This document shows positions 24,688-37,744 of a stretch of DNA of 64,000 bases, one piece after another (positions within the stretch are counted from its first letter, which is position 1; every line of letters begins with the position of its first letter). The notes under the pieces were generated by a model that was not told the DNA's origin, made no database searches, and was given only the letters and a program-made list of their open reading frames with translations. The position numbers and the translations under genes are program-made. The DNA is from Corynebacterium sp. CNCTC7651 (GTDB lineage Bacteria > Actinomycetota > Actinomycetes > Mycobacteriales > Mycobacteriaceae): assembly GCF_021496665.1 (NCBI RefSeq), contig NZ_CP071246.1, positions 2,170,001-2,234,000 of the forward strand, written 5' to 3'.

Positions 24688-25929
24688 ATGCTGGAGATGC
24701 TCGTATACCCGGTGTCAGCCGTGATGAAGTTCTGGCACTGGATTCTCGCGGACGTGCTCTCTGTGCCGGCAGAGCACGCTTGGGTGACCTCCATCATCTT
24801 GTTCGTGTTCACCGTGCGCGGTATCATCCTCCCCTTCGCGTGGCAGACGTTCAAGGTCACCCGCTTGAACTTCCTCATGCGCCCGCACTTGGACGAGGTG
24901 ACCAAGCAGTACGGCACCTCCACCGACCCGGCGGACCTGCGCGCTGAAGAGGACGCGCGCAAGCAGATTCAAAAGGACCACGGCTACAACCCGCTGGCCA
25001 GCTGCGTGCCGGCGATGATCCAGATCCCGACGTTCCTGGGCCTCTACCGTGTGCTGCTGTGGATGGCGGTGCCAGATGCGGCAGAGGGTCGCCGCATCGG
25101 CGTGCTCACGGACGCGGAGATCGAATCCTTCCGCAGCACCACATTCTTGGGCGTGCCGCTGCCCGCGTACCTCTCCATGACGGAGGAGCAGTTCGAATTC
25201 CTGGGCACGAACTTCGACGAGGTTGGCTACCTTGCCATCCGGCTGATCATCATCGCGATCGTCTTCACCTCCATGAACATGCTGATTGCCCAGCTGCGCA
25301 GCCGTTCCTGGTTGGAGTGGGGCAGCCCGCTGGCACGTCGCATCTACTACGGCATGTACTGGGTGATCCCGATCGTCGCCGGCAGTTTGCTGCTGGCTGG
25401 ACTCACCGGCCGCGTGCCCATCGCCCTGCTGATGTACTGGGTGTTCAACAACCTCTTCACCACCACCCAGAACGCGGCGTTCTGGGCAACGATCGTGCGC
25501 AAACTGCCCGCCACCGATCTCCACCGCACAGCACAGCGCGAGGCAAAGGGGGAGGTTGACCGGCAGAAGCGGGAGAAGCGGGAGCTTGCCCGTGCTACTC
25601 GACGGAAGCGGATGAGCGCGCTGGCCAATCCGTCGTCGCTAAGCAGTGTGCGCCGCGAGCTGCAGGAGGAACGCAAAGAGCGGCGGGCGGCGCGTGCGGC
25701 GGAGAAAGCCGAGAAGAAGGCGCTGGATAAAGAGCGCAACGCTGCCCGCAAGGTGATGAACAAGGAGCGGGCGGAGGAACTGGCGGCCGAGCGCAAGGCC
25801 AAGAAAGCCGCGAAGGATGCGGAGGCGAAGGGAGAGCCTGCGGAGAGGGCGGGGAAGACGTCAGCCACCGCAACCGGAGCTGCGTCCGCGGGCGGCAGTA
25901 CGTTGTGGAAGCCGCCGGCTTCGAGCTAG
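24688..25929 (+). CDS. YidC/Oxa1-family membrane insertase paralogue
   Basis: 413 residues. Five membrane helices (about 1-280) in the YidC pattern: IILFVFTVRGIILPF, the cytoplasmic loop with a conserved Arg and NPLASCVPAMIQIPTFLGLY, then a C-terminal helix pair. The tail from residue 300 is a very long Lys/Arg/Glu/Ala-rich coiled coil, as seen in actinobacterial YidC-like proteins that bind ribosomes. It inserts or folds membrane proteins. It is a second-type homologue and not next to rpmH/rnpA, so it is probably not the main YidC. Divergent from the sortase with an 18-bp spacer. Confidence 0.85.
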   Translation: MLEMLVYPVSAVMKFWHWILADVLSVPAEHAWVTSIILFVFTVRGIILPFAWQTFKVTRLNFLMRPHLDEVTKQYGTSTDPADLRAEEDARKQIQKDHGYNPLASCVPAMIQIPTFLGLYRVLLWMAVPDAAEGRRIGVLTDAEIESFRSTTFLGVPLPAYLSMTEEQFEFLGTNFDEVGYLAIRLIIIAIVFTSMNMLIAQLRSRSWLEWGSPLARRIYYGMYWVIPIVAGSLLLAGLTGRVPIALLMYWVFNNLFTTTQNAAFWATIVRKLPATDLHRTAQREAKGEVDRQKREKRELARATRRKRMSALANPSSLSSVRRELQEERKERRAARAAEKAEKKALDKERNAARKVMNKERAEELAAERKAKKAAKDAEAKGEPAERAGKTSATATGAASAGGSTLWKPPASS

Positions 25930-25951
25930 TTCGGGGAGCTCGATCGAGGAG

Positions 25952-26584
25952 TTAGATGGAGTAATCGGCCGGCGGGGCGCCGAGCGTGCTCTTAGCCAAC
26001 TGGCGCGCGGTTTCCAGCGGCTCGACGGTCTGGGTGAAACGCGCGCCGGCGAGGCCGCCGTCCAAGAAGATCAGCATCTCATCGGCCTGATCCGCGGAAT
26101 CGTAGCCATTCTTCTCACTCAGCAGCTCCGTCATGGTGCGGTGCATCCACCGGCGGTGGTTCAAGCTGGTTTCCACGATGCGCCGCTCCGAATCCGTTTC
26201 GGGGCGCGGGTACTCGGTCGCCGCGTTGAAGAACGGCGAGCCACGGAAGTTCTTCGCCGGTTCCTCCTCAATAGCCATGTCGAAGAAGGCGAGGATCTTG
26301 CTATCCACGTCGTGCACCGCGTTTGCCCGCTCGGTCCAGCGCTCGCGGTACTCCTCATCCATCCGCTCCAGGTAGGCAACTACCAGGTTGTCTTTGGAAC
26401 CCAACAGCGAATACAGGGAGGCCTTGGCCACGTCTGCCTCGCGGAGGATCCGGTCGATGCCGATGACGCGGATGCCCTCTTCGTTAAAAAGCTTGGTCGC
26501 AGCATCAAGGAGGCGCTGCCGCGGGTTCGGCCGATTGCGGCGGCGCGAGCTGGCCTTCTTCTTGTTGGAATCCGAAGTGGTCAC
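25952..26584 (-). CDS. TetR-family transcriptional regulator
   Basis: 210 residues from a GTG start with AGGAGG at good spacing. A basic leader (KKKASSRRRNRPNPRQ) precedes the TetR DNA-binding domain: LLDAATKLFNEEGIRVIGID then ADVAKASLYSLLGSKDNLV (about 25-70). The C-terminal ligand domain is typical in length. The upstream region on the minus strand contains TATTAT, a good -10 box. Target and ligand unknown. The 3' end lies near the yidC-like gene on the opposite strand. Confidence 0.9.
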   Translation of the reverse strand: MTTSDSNKKKASSRRRNRPNPRQRLLDAATKLFNEEGIRVIGIDRILREADVAKASLYSLLGSKDNLVVAYLERMDEEYRERWTERANAVHDVDSKILAFFDMAIEEEPAKNFRGSPFFNAATEYPRPETDSERRIVETSLNHRRWMHRTMTELLSEKNGYDSADQADEMLIFLDGGLAGARFTQTVEPLETARQLAKSTLGAPPADYSI

Positions 26585-26740
26585 ACACCCCTCCTAGATA
26601 GACAAACCGGTACGTTCATAATACCCATCGCTGTCTTGGGGCTCACGTTTTAACCGGGAGTTCTATTCCTGCGATGCTGGCCAGGCGCTGGCGGCATCCG
26701 CCCCCAGGCCGGGTTGATACGCACCGCCATGGCACGAGAA

Positions 26741-26766
26741 AACCCCAGCCCGTGTGGACTGGGGTT
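26741..26766 (-). terminator. Terminator for the GlsB/YeaQ gene
   Basis: AACCCCAG (26741-26748) pairs with CTGGGGTT (26759-26766). Read on the minus strand the stem is followed by TTTTCT, right after the stop of the membrane protein gene. Confidence 0.65.
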
Positions 26767-26783
26767 GACGCGTGCGGGGCAGG

Positions 26784-27053
26784 TTAGCGCCTGCGGGAGG
26801 TGAGCATGTTCACGATCCAGAGCAGGATCACCGCGCCCAGCAGGCAGGTGAAGAAGCTAAAGATCCAGTTGCCGCCGGCGACATCTACGCCGAACAGGGA
26901 GAGCACCCAGCCGCCGATCAGGCCGCCGATGATACCGACAACAATGTTCAGGCCGATGCCCATCTGCGCATCGCGGTTCTGGATCATGGAGCCAACCCAG
27001 CCAGCAAGGCCGCCGATAACAATCCAGCCGAGGAAGCCAAGAGTAGGAGTCAT
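26784..27053 (-). CDS. GlsB/YeaQ/YmgE-type stress-associated membrane protein
   Basis: 89 residues with three glycine-rich membrane helices (GFLGWIVIGGLAGWVGS, IGLNIVVGIIGGLIGGWVLS and ILLWIVN) and a basic end TSRRR. The short Gly-rich pattern is characteristic of this family, which is induced by stress in many bacteria but has no known molecular function. GAAGGGA precedes the ATG. A single-gene transcript is likely because it has its own terminator. Confidence 0.85.
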   Translation of the reverse strand: MTPTLGFLGWIVIGGLAGWVGSMIQNRDAQMGIGLNIVVGIIGGLIGGWVLSLFGVDVAGGNWIFSFFTCLLGAVILLWIVNMLTSRRR

Positions 27054-27156
27054 TGTGAAAGTCCCTTCAAAATAATGGTCTGACGGAATAGTCCGCTCAT
27101 TCGCAGCCCATTATGCCGAACTTTTGTGACCCCGATCATTACGATTGTCCAACGTT

Positions 27157-28050
27157 TTAAGATTCTGGGCGGACCACCATCATCGGGCACGGCGCGGACT
27201 GCAGCAGCGCGCGGGAGGTAGAACCGAGCAGCATGCCCTTGAAGCCGCCGCGACCGTGGGACCCGGTGACCAAGAGCTGCGCACCCTGAGCTGCCTCAGT
27301 CAGCGCACGCACCGGCCGGTCGCGGGTGATGATCTTGCGGATCTCCACGCCGGGGTAGGAGGAGCCGAGGTTGGCCAAGTAATCGTCGAGAAGCTGGCCC
27401 TTCTCCTCCTGCGCCTGTGCCCAGCGGTCCTCGCTGACGCTGTAGCCAGCACCCGGGGCCTGCAGCTGTGCGTCGATCCAGGTGTGGACGGCGACAAGCT
27501 CTGCACCGCGGGCCTGGGCCTCCTCAAACGCCACCTCAGCGGCGCGGCGGGAAACCTCAGAACCGTCAATACCAACCACAACCGGGCCGTACTTGTTCTC
27601 TTCGGTGACGGCGTTGTCCTCGCGCACCACCACAACCGGGCAGTTTGCGTGGGAGACCACCGCGCCGGAAACAGAGCCGAGCACCATGCCGGACAGCCCG
27701 CCCAAACCGCGCGAGCCCATGACGATCATTCCCGCGTCACGCGACATCTCCAGCAGCATGTCAATCGGCGAGCCTTCCGCAACGGCATGGCCAATCCGCA
27801 GGTCGGGCGCGACCTGCAGGGCAATCTCGCGGGCATCATCGATCTTGCGCATGGTCTCGCGCTGCAAATCGTCGAAAAGCTCCTGCGGGGGCACCATGCC
27901 CTCCGCGTACAGGAACTGCGGCATGGTGTAGCTGGACGCAAGGCGCAGCGGCACATCCCGCTTCATCGCGGTGTTGGCCGCCCAACGCACAGCATTGTCG
28001 GAGGCAGGGCTGCCGTCCACGGCAACTACAACGTCAAAATCCCGAGTCAT
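27157..28050 (-). CDS. Universal stress protein with two UspA domains
   Basis: 297 residues. Two tandem Usp folds, each with the nucleotide-binding Gly motif: GSRGLGGLSGMVLGSVS (about residue 117) and GSHGRGGFKGMLLGSTS (about 267). The first domain begins DVVVAVDGSPASDNAVRWA and the second PVVVGIDGSEVSRRAAEVA. ATP binding is expected for both. Tandem Usp proteins are usual in actinobacteria and act in stress adaptation. In front of the start, CAGGGTA (28063-28069) and TACCCTG (28082-28088) form an inverted repeat that may be an operator. Confidence 0.93.
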   Translation of the reverse strand: MTRDFDVVVAVDGSPASDNAVRWAANTAMKRDVPLRLASSYTMPQFLYAEGMVPPQELFDDLQRETMRKIDDAREIALQVAPDLRIGHAVAEGSPIDMLLEMSRDAGMIVMGSRGLGGLSGMVLGSVSGAVVSHANCPVVVVREDNAVTEENKYGPVVVGIDGSEVSRRAAEVAFEEAQARGAELVAVHTWIDAQLQAPGAGYSVSEDRWAQAQEEKGQLLDDYLANLGSSYPGVEIRKIITRDRPVRALTEAAQGAQLLVTGSHGRGGFKGMLLGSTSRALLQSAPCPMMVVRPES

Positions 28051-28123
28051 GTCTGGCCCCTTCAGGGTAGAGAACTGGTTATACCCTGCAGTTTACCCCG
28101 GGATGAGCCGCCAGCGCGGGGCG

Positions 28124-28270
28124 CTACTTCGGAATTTCGATGGGGTGCGCAGCCTCGGCGTTCGCCGGGTACAGCAGCTTGTAGATGAAGGTCAGTGCGT
28201 CCAAGAACGTCTTGCCAATGCCCTCGCGGAAGAACGCAAGAACCGGCTCAAGTAGAGCTCCAAGATCCAT
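28124..28270 (-). CDS. Small conserved-looking protein (48 residues)
   Basis: MDLGALLEPVLAFFREGIG followed by KTFLDALTFIYKLLYP and a polar end EAAHPIEIPK. The amphipathic helix-rich make-up and length recall small corynebacterial envelope proteins such as the PorA/PorH class, but I see no direct match. On the minus strand TAGATTAT lies about 7 nt before the ATG, so the mRNA may be leaderless. Its promoter overlaps the divergent promoter of the pseudouridine synthase gene. The reading frame ends cleanly in an otherwise uninformative 240-bp gap. Confidence 0.5.
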   Translation of the reverse strand: MDLGALLEPVLAFFREGIGKTFLDALTFIYKLLYPANAEAAHPIEIPK

Positions 28271-28291
28271 GGCGGATAATCTACTACACCA

Positions 28292-29258
28292 ATGGCCCGT
28301 ACCAAGCACCCTCGCACCCCGCTGCCGCCCCGCGGTGGCCTCGGGGCATCGCGTGTTCGCCTCCCCGGGGAGGAGCCGAGCACCGCATTCGACTTCATCG
28401 CGCGGGTGATCGCGGAGCAGCGCCACCGCCACCCCGGACAACGCCCAGGCGGTACTGGAACGGTTTGCCCAGGGGCAAGTTGTGCTTATCGACGGCACTC
28501 CGCTCGCCCCCTCCTCCATCATCCAGCCCGGTACCGATGTCTTCTTTTACCGCAGGCCGGCGCCCGAAACACCGGTGCCGTACGAAATCGACGTGGTGTA
28601 CGAGGACGCGGACATCATGGTCGTGGACAAGCCCCCGTTCCTGGCTACAATGCCGCGGGCGGCGCATATCACCGAGACGGCGACGGTTCGTCTTCGACGA
28701 GCCACCGGCAATGAGGAACTCACGCCGGCGCACCGGCTGGACCGGATGACATCCGGGCTCCTGCTCCTGACCAAGCGGCGGGAAATCCGCGGCGCTTACC
28801 AGGAGCTCTTCGCCGCGCGTGAAGTGCATAAGCGGTACGTCGCCGTAGCTGAGTGGGCGCAGCTCTGCGTGCCGACGACATGGCGCAGCCACATTGACAA
28901 GCAGCACGGCGAAATTGCCTCTACGGTGATCGAGAACGCCGAGCCGAATGCGGAAACGATTGTGCGCTCAGTGGAGCGCCTGGCACCCGAGCGGGAAACC
29001 GAGTTCCAGCGGGTGCATGGCGTCGGTGTACCGCTGGGCGCGTATCTGCTTGAGCCAGTGACCGGCCGCACGCATCAGCTGCGTGTGCATATGTGCGACG
29101 CGGGCTTCCCAATCTTGGGTGATCCGGTGTACCCCGTCGTGCGGGGGTTCGGCGACGAGGATTTCTCCGTACCTATGCGGTTGAAGTCTGTCGAACTTGC
29201 GTTCATTGATCCACTGAGCGGAGCTGAGCGTAAGTTTCGTTCGGCAACGCGGTACTAG
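28292..29258 (+). pseudogene. RluA-family pseudouridine synthase, interrupted by a one-base frameshift
   Basis: The first frame starts at 28292 (MARTKHPRTPLPPRGGLGAS) and reads to VIAEQRHRHP. The second, downstream, carries DNAQAVLERFAQGQVVLIDG and all the catalytic parts, including AHRLDRMTSGLLLLTK with the catalytic Asp, KRYVA and GRTHQLRVHM, ending at 29258. Removing one C from the CCCC at 28432-28435 joins them into one 321-residue protein. RluA-type enzymes isomerise uridines in rRNA or tRNA; the target here is unknown. As sequenced, translation from an internal GTG (28482) would give only the catalytic part. The GATAAT upstream may be a -10 box for a near-leaderless mRNA. Confidence 0.82.
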
Positions 29259-29306
29259 AGTGCACCTTCACGTGTCGCGATGTGCATCGGGTGCCGCAGA
29301 CACTAA

Positions 29307-29355
29307 AGCCCGGCTCCGAGCGTTGTTTCTCGCTCAGAGCCGGGCTCTTGTTTTT
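29307..29355 (+). terminator. Terminator between the pseudouridine synthase gene and 5S rRNA
   Basis: AGCCCGGCTC (29307-29316) pairs with GAGCCGGGCT (29337-29346), then CTTGTTTTT. It ends the plus-strand gene and may also serve the converging rRNA operon. Confidence 0.75.
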
Positions 29356-29365
29356 GAGTTGTTGG

Positions 29366-29482
29366 GTCGGCGGTAACCTACTCTCCCACACCCTCCCGGG
29401 TGCAGTACCATCGGCGCGGGCGGGCTTAGCTTCCGGGTTCGGAATGGGTCCGGGCGTTTCCCCGCCGCTATCACCACCGACA
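29366..29482 (-). rRNA. rrf: 5S ribosomal RNA
   Basis: On the minus strand the sequence has the 5S hallmarks CCATTCCGAACCCGGAAGCT and GGGAGAGTAGG. Ends are estimated from the terminal pairing and may be off by a few bases. Third gene of the rRNA operon. Confidence 0.93.
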
Positions 29483-29639
29483 CATTCATTTCGGGGTTAG
29501 CAACATTGGTTGATGTGGAGTTGTCTGGCCCCGCACACTCGGGTGGTGTGTGGTGTGTCAGATACTGGTGAGTGGACGCGTGCACACCTGTGTTGGTGTG
29601 TGTTTGCAGGACACCAAACCGTGACCCGTGGGTGTTGGT

Positions 29640-34700
<5,061 letters not shown>

Positions 34701-35298
34701 TCCGAAATAGAGTGTCAAGTTTCGTCAAGAAACAGGCCGTGAAAAGCCCAATACCCAACCAAAACAAACCACCCCACACCAACCGGTGCAGAACTGGCTT
34801 ACAAAAAATGTTTTCCTAAAATTACTGCAAACACGGCTGGCCCCACATCCGACGAGGAAAAACTTGGGGCCAACCAAAAACTTTGCAAAAAACGTCAGTG
34901 AACCAATCATGGCCCAACCGATCAACCACGCCCCCATCAAAGGATTCAGAACGCAGCCACCAGCACACACCAACCACACACCCCGCAAAACACGGAACCA
35001 TGCAGCCAACATGTGTCACAGGCACACAACCAACCCACAAACAAAAATGCATTGGCACACTATCGAGTTCTCAAACAACACACGCACACCCCAACACATC
35101 CGAACCAAATCAGAGCGCTGTAAGTAGCTTTCGTATTTCCGTCAGCGGTAGTTTTCCTAACCGCTCACACACCAGACCATGATCACCATGTCGTCTCGGC
35201 GGGGCGTTGTCGGTCGCGCTGACTCGAACTAAGTTACACACCCCACCACAACAACACAAACCCCCAGCATATGGACGGTTTTAGGAAGCGTCGTAAAG
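34701..35298 (-). promoter_or_regulatory. rRNA operon leader and promoter region
   Basis: About 600 bp without genes. Reading minus, TTGTTTGAGAACTCGATAG (35078-35060) is the conserved actinobacterial leader/antitermination-type box. Promoters probably lie further upstream (35100-35250), where the GC-poor segment with TACTTACAGC is found, but I cannot define -35/-10 boxes with confidence. Confidence 0.6.
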
Positions 35299-36339
35299 CT
35301 AACTAAGCCCGGGCGCGGTGTCCTTGTGGGAGATGTTGCCGCGGCCGCTGACGTAGCGCCACAACAGCACTGCGGCGATGAGCAACGCCAGACCGCCCTG
35401 GATGCCGCCGATGACGGCAAGCTCGCTGGCTGCCATCGGGTCATGCATGTCCATGGGGTAGCGGAGCGGGATCCAGAATGCGAGGGGTCCCACAAACATG
35501 AGGCCGTCCCAGCTTGCGGAACCCGCTATCGCAAGCATGCACGCTGCGATGCCCATGAGTGCGGCAAAGAGGATCGCGGCGATCGGGTCACCGTTGGTGG
35601 GCACCGCGAGACCGACCAGCGCAGCGGCAGCGATCCCGGTCACGGCGTAGATTGCGCTCACGGCTAGAACGTTGCCCGTTGCCGTTGCCAGCCACTGCTT
35701 CCGGGTCAGGCCGAGGCTCTGCCACGTGCCGGCACGCAGCTCTTCACCACTAGCAACACGAACCCATAAGACAAGGGTGGGCAAGGTGACAAGCATCGCG
35801 CGGAGGTAGCCGATGCTAATGAAGCTGGACAGCGGCAAGAGTGCGCCGGTGAGCAGGCCCACTACCGCAGCCAATACAAGGTTGCGACGCCAGAACAGGG
35901 CGAACGTGGAATCCCATTGCCGTGCGCGCCCCTTACCTTCGTCTGTCTGCACCTCGGCTGGCGTGTCGTTGGGCATGGCGACGAAGAAGCAGATTGTGCC
36001 CACCGCTGCGGCGATCAATGCGCCGACTAGCCCGATCCAGTTCGGGTTGAACGCAAGGCACGTCGCCGCGGGGATGAGGGCCGCCGGGACTGCCGCGGAG
36101 GCGATCACCCGCGAGGCACGCGCCCTGTTGAAGCCGAGTGCCTGGAGGATCCCCGGTTCCGGAAACAGCGCCATAAAGATCACGGGCACCGTAACCAGCG
36201 TCGATGCCGCGGATATCCACGGGCTGAGCATTGGGCCAGCGAGCATGAAGAGGACACCGAAGATGATCAGCGGCGCCCAGCGCCACGCCGGGCCGGCCTT
36301 GAATTGGTGCCAGAAGAAGTTGCCTTCGAGGTGGGTCAT
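35299..36339 (-). CDS. ABC transporter permease-type membrane protein
   Basis: 346 residues with about eight to ten hydrophobic segments and little conservation, as usual for permeases paired with YtrA-regulated ATPases. The ATG (MTHLEGNFFWHQFKAGP) lies 1 bp after the ATPase stop with GGAGG at good spacing, so it is coupled. A longer open frame to 36552 overlaps the ATPase gene and is ignored. It probably exports an antimicrobial or cell-wall-active compound with its ATPase. Confidence 0.75.
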   Translation of the reverse strand: MTHLEGNFFWHQFKAGPAWRWAPLIIFGVLFMLAGPMLSPWISAASTLVTVPVIFMALFPEPGILQALGFNRARASRVIASAAVPAALIPAATCLAFNPNWIGLVGALIAAAVGTICFFVAMPNDTPAEVQTDEGKGRARQWDSTFALFWRRNLVLAAVVGLLTGALLPLSSFISIGYLRAMLVTLPTLVLWVRVASGEELRAGTWQSLGLTRKQWLATATGNVLAVSAIYAVTGIAAAALVGLAVPTNGDPIAAILFAALMGIAACMLAIAGSASWDGLMFVGPLAFWIPLRYPMDMHDPMAASELAVIGGIQGGLALLIAAVLLWRYVSGRGNISHKDTAPGLS

Positions 36340-36340
36340 G

Positions 36341-37204
36341 TTAGGACACCTCCAGGTATGCCTCGATGAGATCGTCGAGCCCGGCCGGGCGCACACGTGC
36401 CGCGCCGCCAAGCGCGTTGTCGCGGGTGGAGCTGGGCCCCTCTGCCAAAGCGGCGGGGATGAGGGCGTGGGCGCCGGCAGGGGAACGTCGATAAGCAAGA
36501 GCCCCCTCGAACTCCGGGAAGGAGCCGGAAGCGACCGCGAAGTTGTCCGCATCCTCGGCTGCGATATGGCGGGCGATGCGGCCGTCGCGCCCCAGGATGA
36601 GCGCGGTGTCCAGGATCTTCGCCGCGTCCTCGATGTGGTGCGTGGCCATGATCACGGTGCGGCCGGAATCGTTTAAGCCCAGCAGGTGGCGGTAGAACAC
36701 CTGGGTGTTGTGGGTGTCCAGGCCAACATAGGGCTCGTCGAGCAGCGTGAGCTCCGCGCCCGACGCTAGGCCGATAATGATCGCCGCCATTGCGCGCTGG
36801 CCGCGCGACAGCGAGCCATACCTCGTGCCCATCGCGCCGTCCAACGTGAAATCCGCTGCCAGCTGGTCCGCGAAAGCTTGGTCCCAGCGCGGGTAACGCA
36901 TCGCCGCGGCGGCGAGGATGTTCCTCAACGTCCAGCTTCCGGGGTAGGCGGTATCCACGCCGGTCAGCGCGGTGCGGTCCATGGTCGCGGCGTTATCGAA
37001 CGGGGCCTCACCGAACACGCGCACCTCTCCGGCCGAGGGCTTGAGCTGGCCGGCGAGGATGTTGAGCAGGGTGGATTTACCCACGCCGTTGCGCCCCAGC
37101 AAACCGTGGATGCCACCCGGCGCGAGGTCCAGGTCAACGCCCGCGAGCACCGCCTTCTTGCCAAAGCTGCGCTGCAGGCCGCCGGTGGAAATGATCTGGT
37201 TCAT
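36341..37204 (-). CDS. ABC transporter ATP-binding protein
   Basis: 287 residues. Walker A GRNGVGKST (about residue 38), signature GSLSRGQRAM (SRGQ in place of SGGQ), Walker B LTLLDEPYVGLD and switch His in MATHHIED. The domain is about 220 residues; the C-terminal tail is variable. The start overlaps the stop of the GntR-type regulator (ATGA), so regulator, ATPase and permease form one operon. The CGTCGATAAGC copy near the C-terminus encodes Ala-Tyr-Arg. Confidence 0.92.
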   Translation of the reverse strand: MNQIISTGGLQRSFGKKAVLAGVDLDLAPGGIHGLLGRNGVGKSTLLNILAGQLKPSAGEVRVFGEAPFDNAATMDRTALTGVDTAYPGSWTLRNILAAAAMRYPRWDQAFADQLAADFTLDGAMGTRYGSLSRGQRAMAAIIIGLASGAELTLLDEPYVGLDTHNTQVFYRHLLGLNDSGRTVIMATHHIEDAAKILDTALILGRDGRIARHIAAEDADNFAVASGSFPEFEGALAYRRSPAGAHALIPAALAEGPSSTRDNALGGAARVRPAGLDDLIEAYLEVS

Positions 37205-37575
37205 TGGTACATGCCTCTGCTTTCTCCGACGCGGTCGATGAGGGTGTGCAAATCTTCGCGGGTGTAGCCCAGGTGAAGCGCTTCGTCGATGAGCGGGGCG
37301 ATGTAGGTGCCGGCAAATGCTTCTCGACGGTTGCCAAGAATCCGCGCCCTCGCCCCCTCCGTGACAAACATCCCCAGGCCGCGACGCTTTTCCAGCACCC
37401 CGGCCTCCACCAGAAGGCTCAAGCCTTTTCGCGCGGTAGCCGGGTTGATCTCGTGGAACTCCGCGAGTTGGTTGGTTGATGGGGCCTGTTGGCCGGGTTC
37501 CAGCGCGCCGTCCACAATCAGGTCTTCTATCAACCTTGCGATCTGGACAAAGAGCGGCTCTGCCTCCGGATTCAC
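37201..37575 (-). CDS. GntR-family regulator, YtrA subfamily
   Basis: 124 residues: an N-terminal winged helix (EPLFVQIARLIEDLIVDGAL, then PSTNQLAEFHEINPATARKG) and a short C-terminal helix pair, typical of YtrA proteins, which regulate their own ABC transporter operon and often respond to cell-wall antibiotics. The C-terminal ATGA overlap links it to the ATPase. A perfect palindrome lies 28 bp before its start and should be its operator. Confidence 0.9.
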   Translation of the reverse strand: MNPEAEPLFVQIARLIEDLIVDGALEPGQQAPSTNQLAEFHEINPATARKGLSLLVEAGVLEKRRGLGMFVTEGARARILGNRREAFAGTYIAPLIDEALHLGYTREDLHTLIDRVGESRGMYQ

Positions 37576-37602
37576 GGCTCCCTCCTCCCGGTTAGTCCAT
37601 TG

Positions 37603-37624
37603 GTTAGTTACTGCAGTAACTAAC
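37603..37624. promoter_or_regulatory. Perfect 22-bp palindrome, probable YtrA-type operator
   Basis: Core TTAGTTACTGCAGTAACTAA (37604-37623), flanked by a further G and C that also pair. Position just upstream of the regulator start fits autorepression of the regulator-ABC operon. Confidence 0.8.
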
Positions 37625-37744
37625 TATCTAACAAGATTTGGGGTGTCGGCGCAAGGGGGAAATTCCGTACACTGGTGCCATCTAGACCCTCTCGGGGGCG
37701 AAGAAACGAAATTTAGCAACGAAAAGAATCGGAATTTAGGAGCC

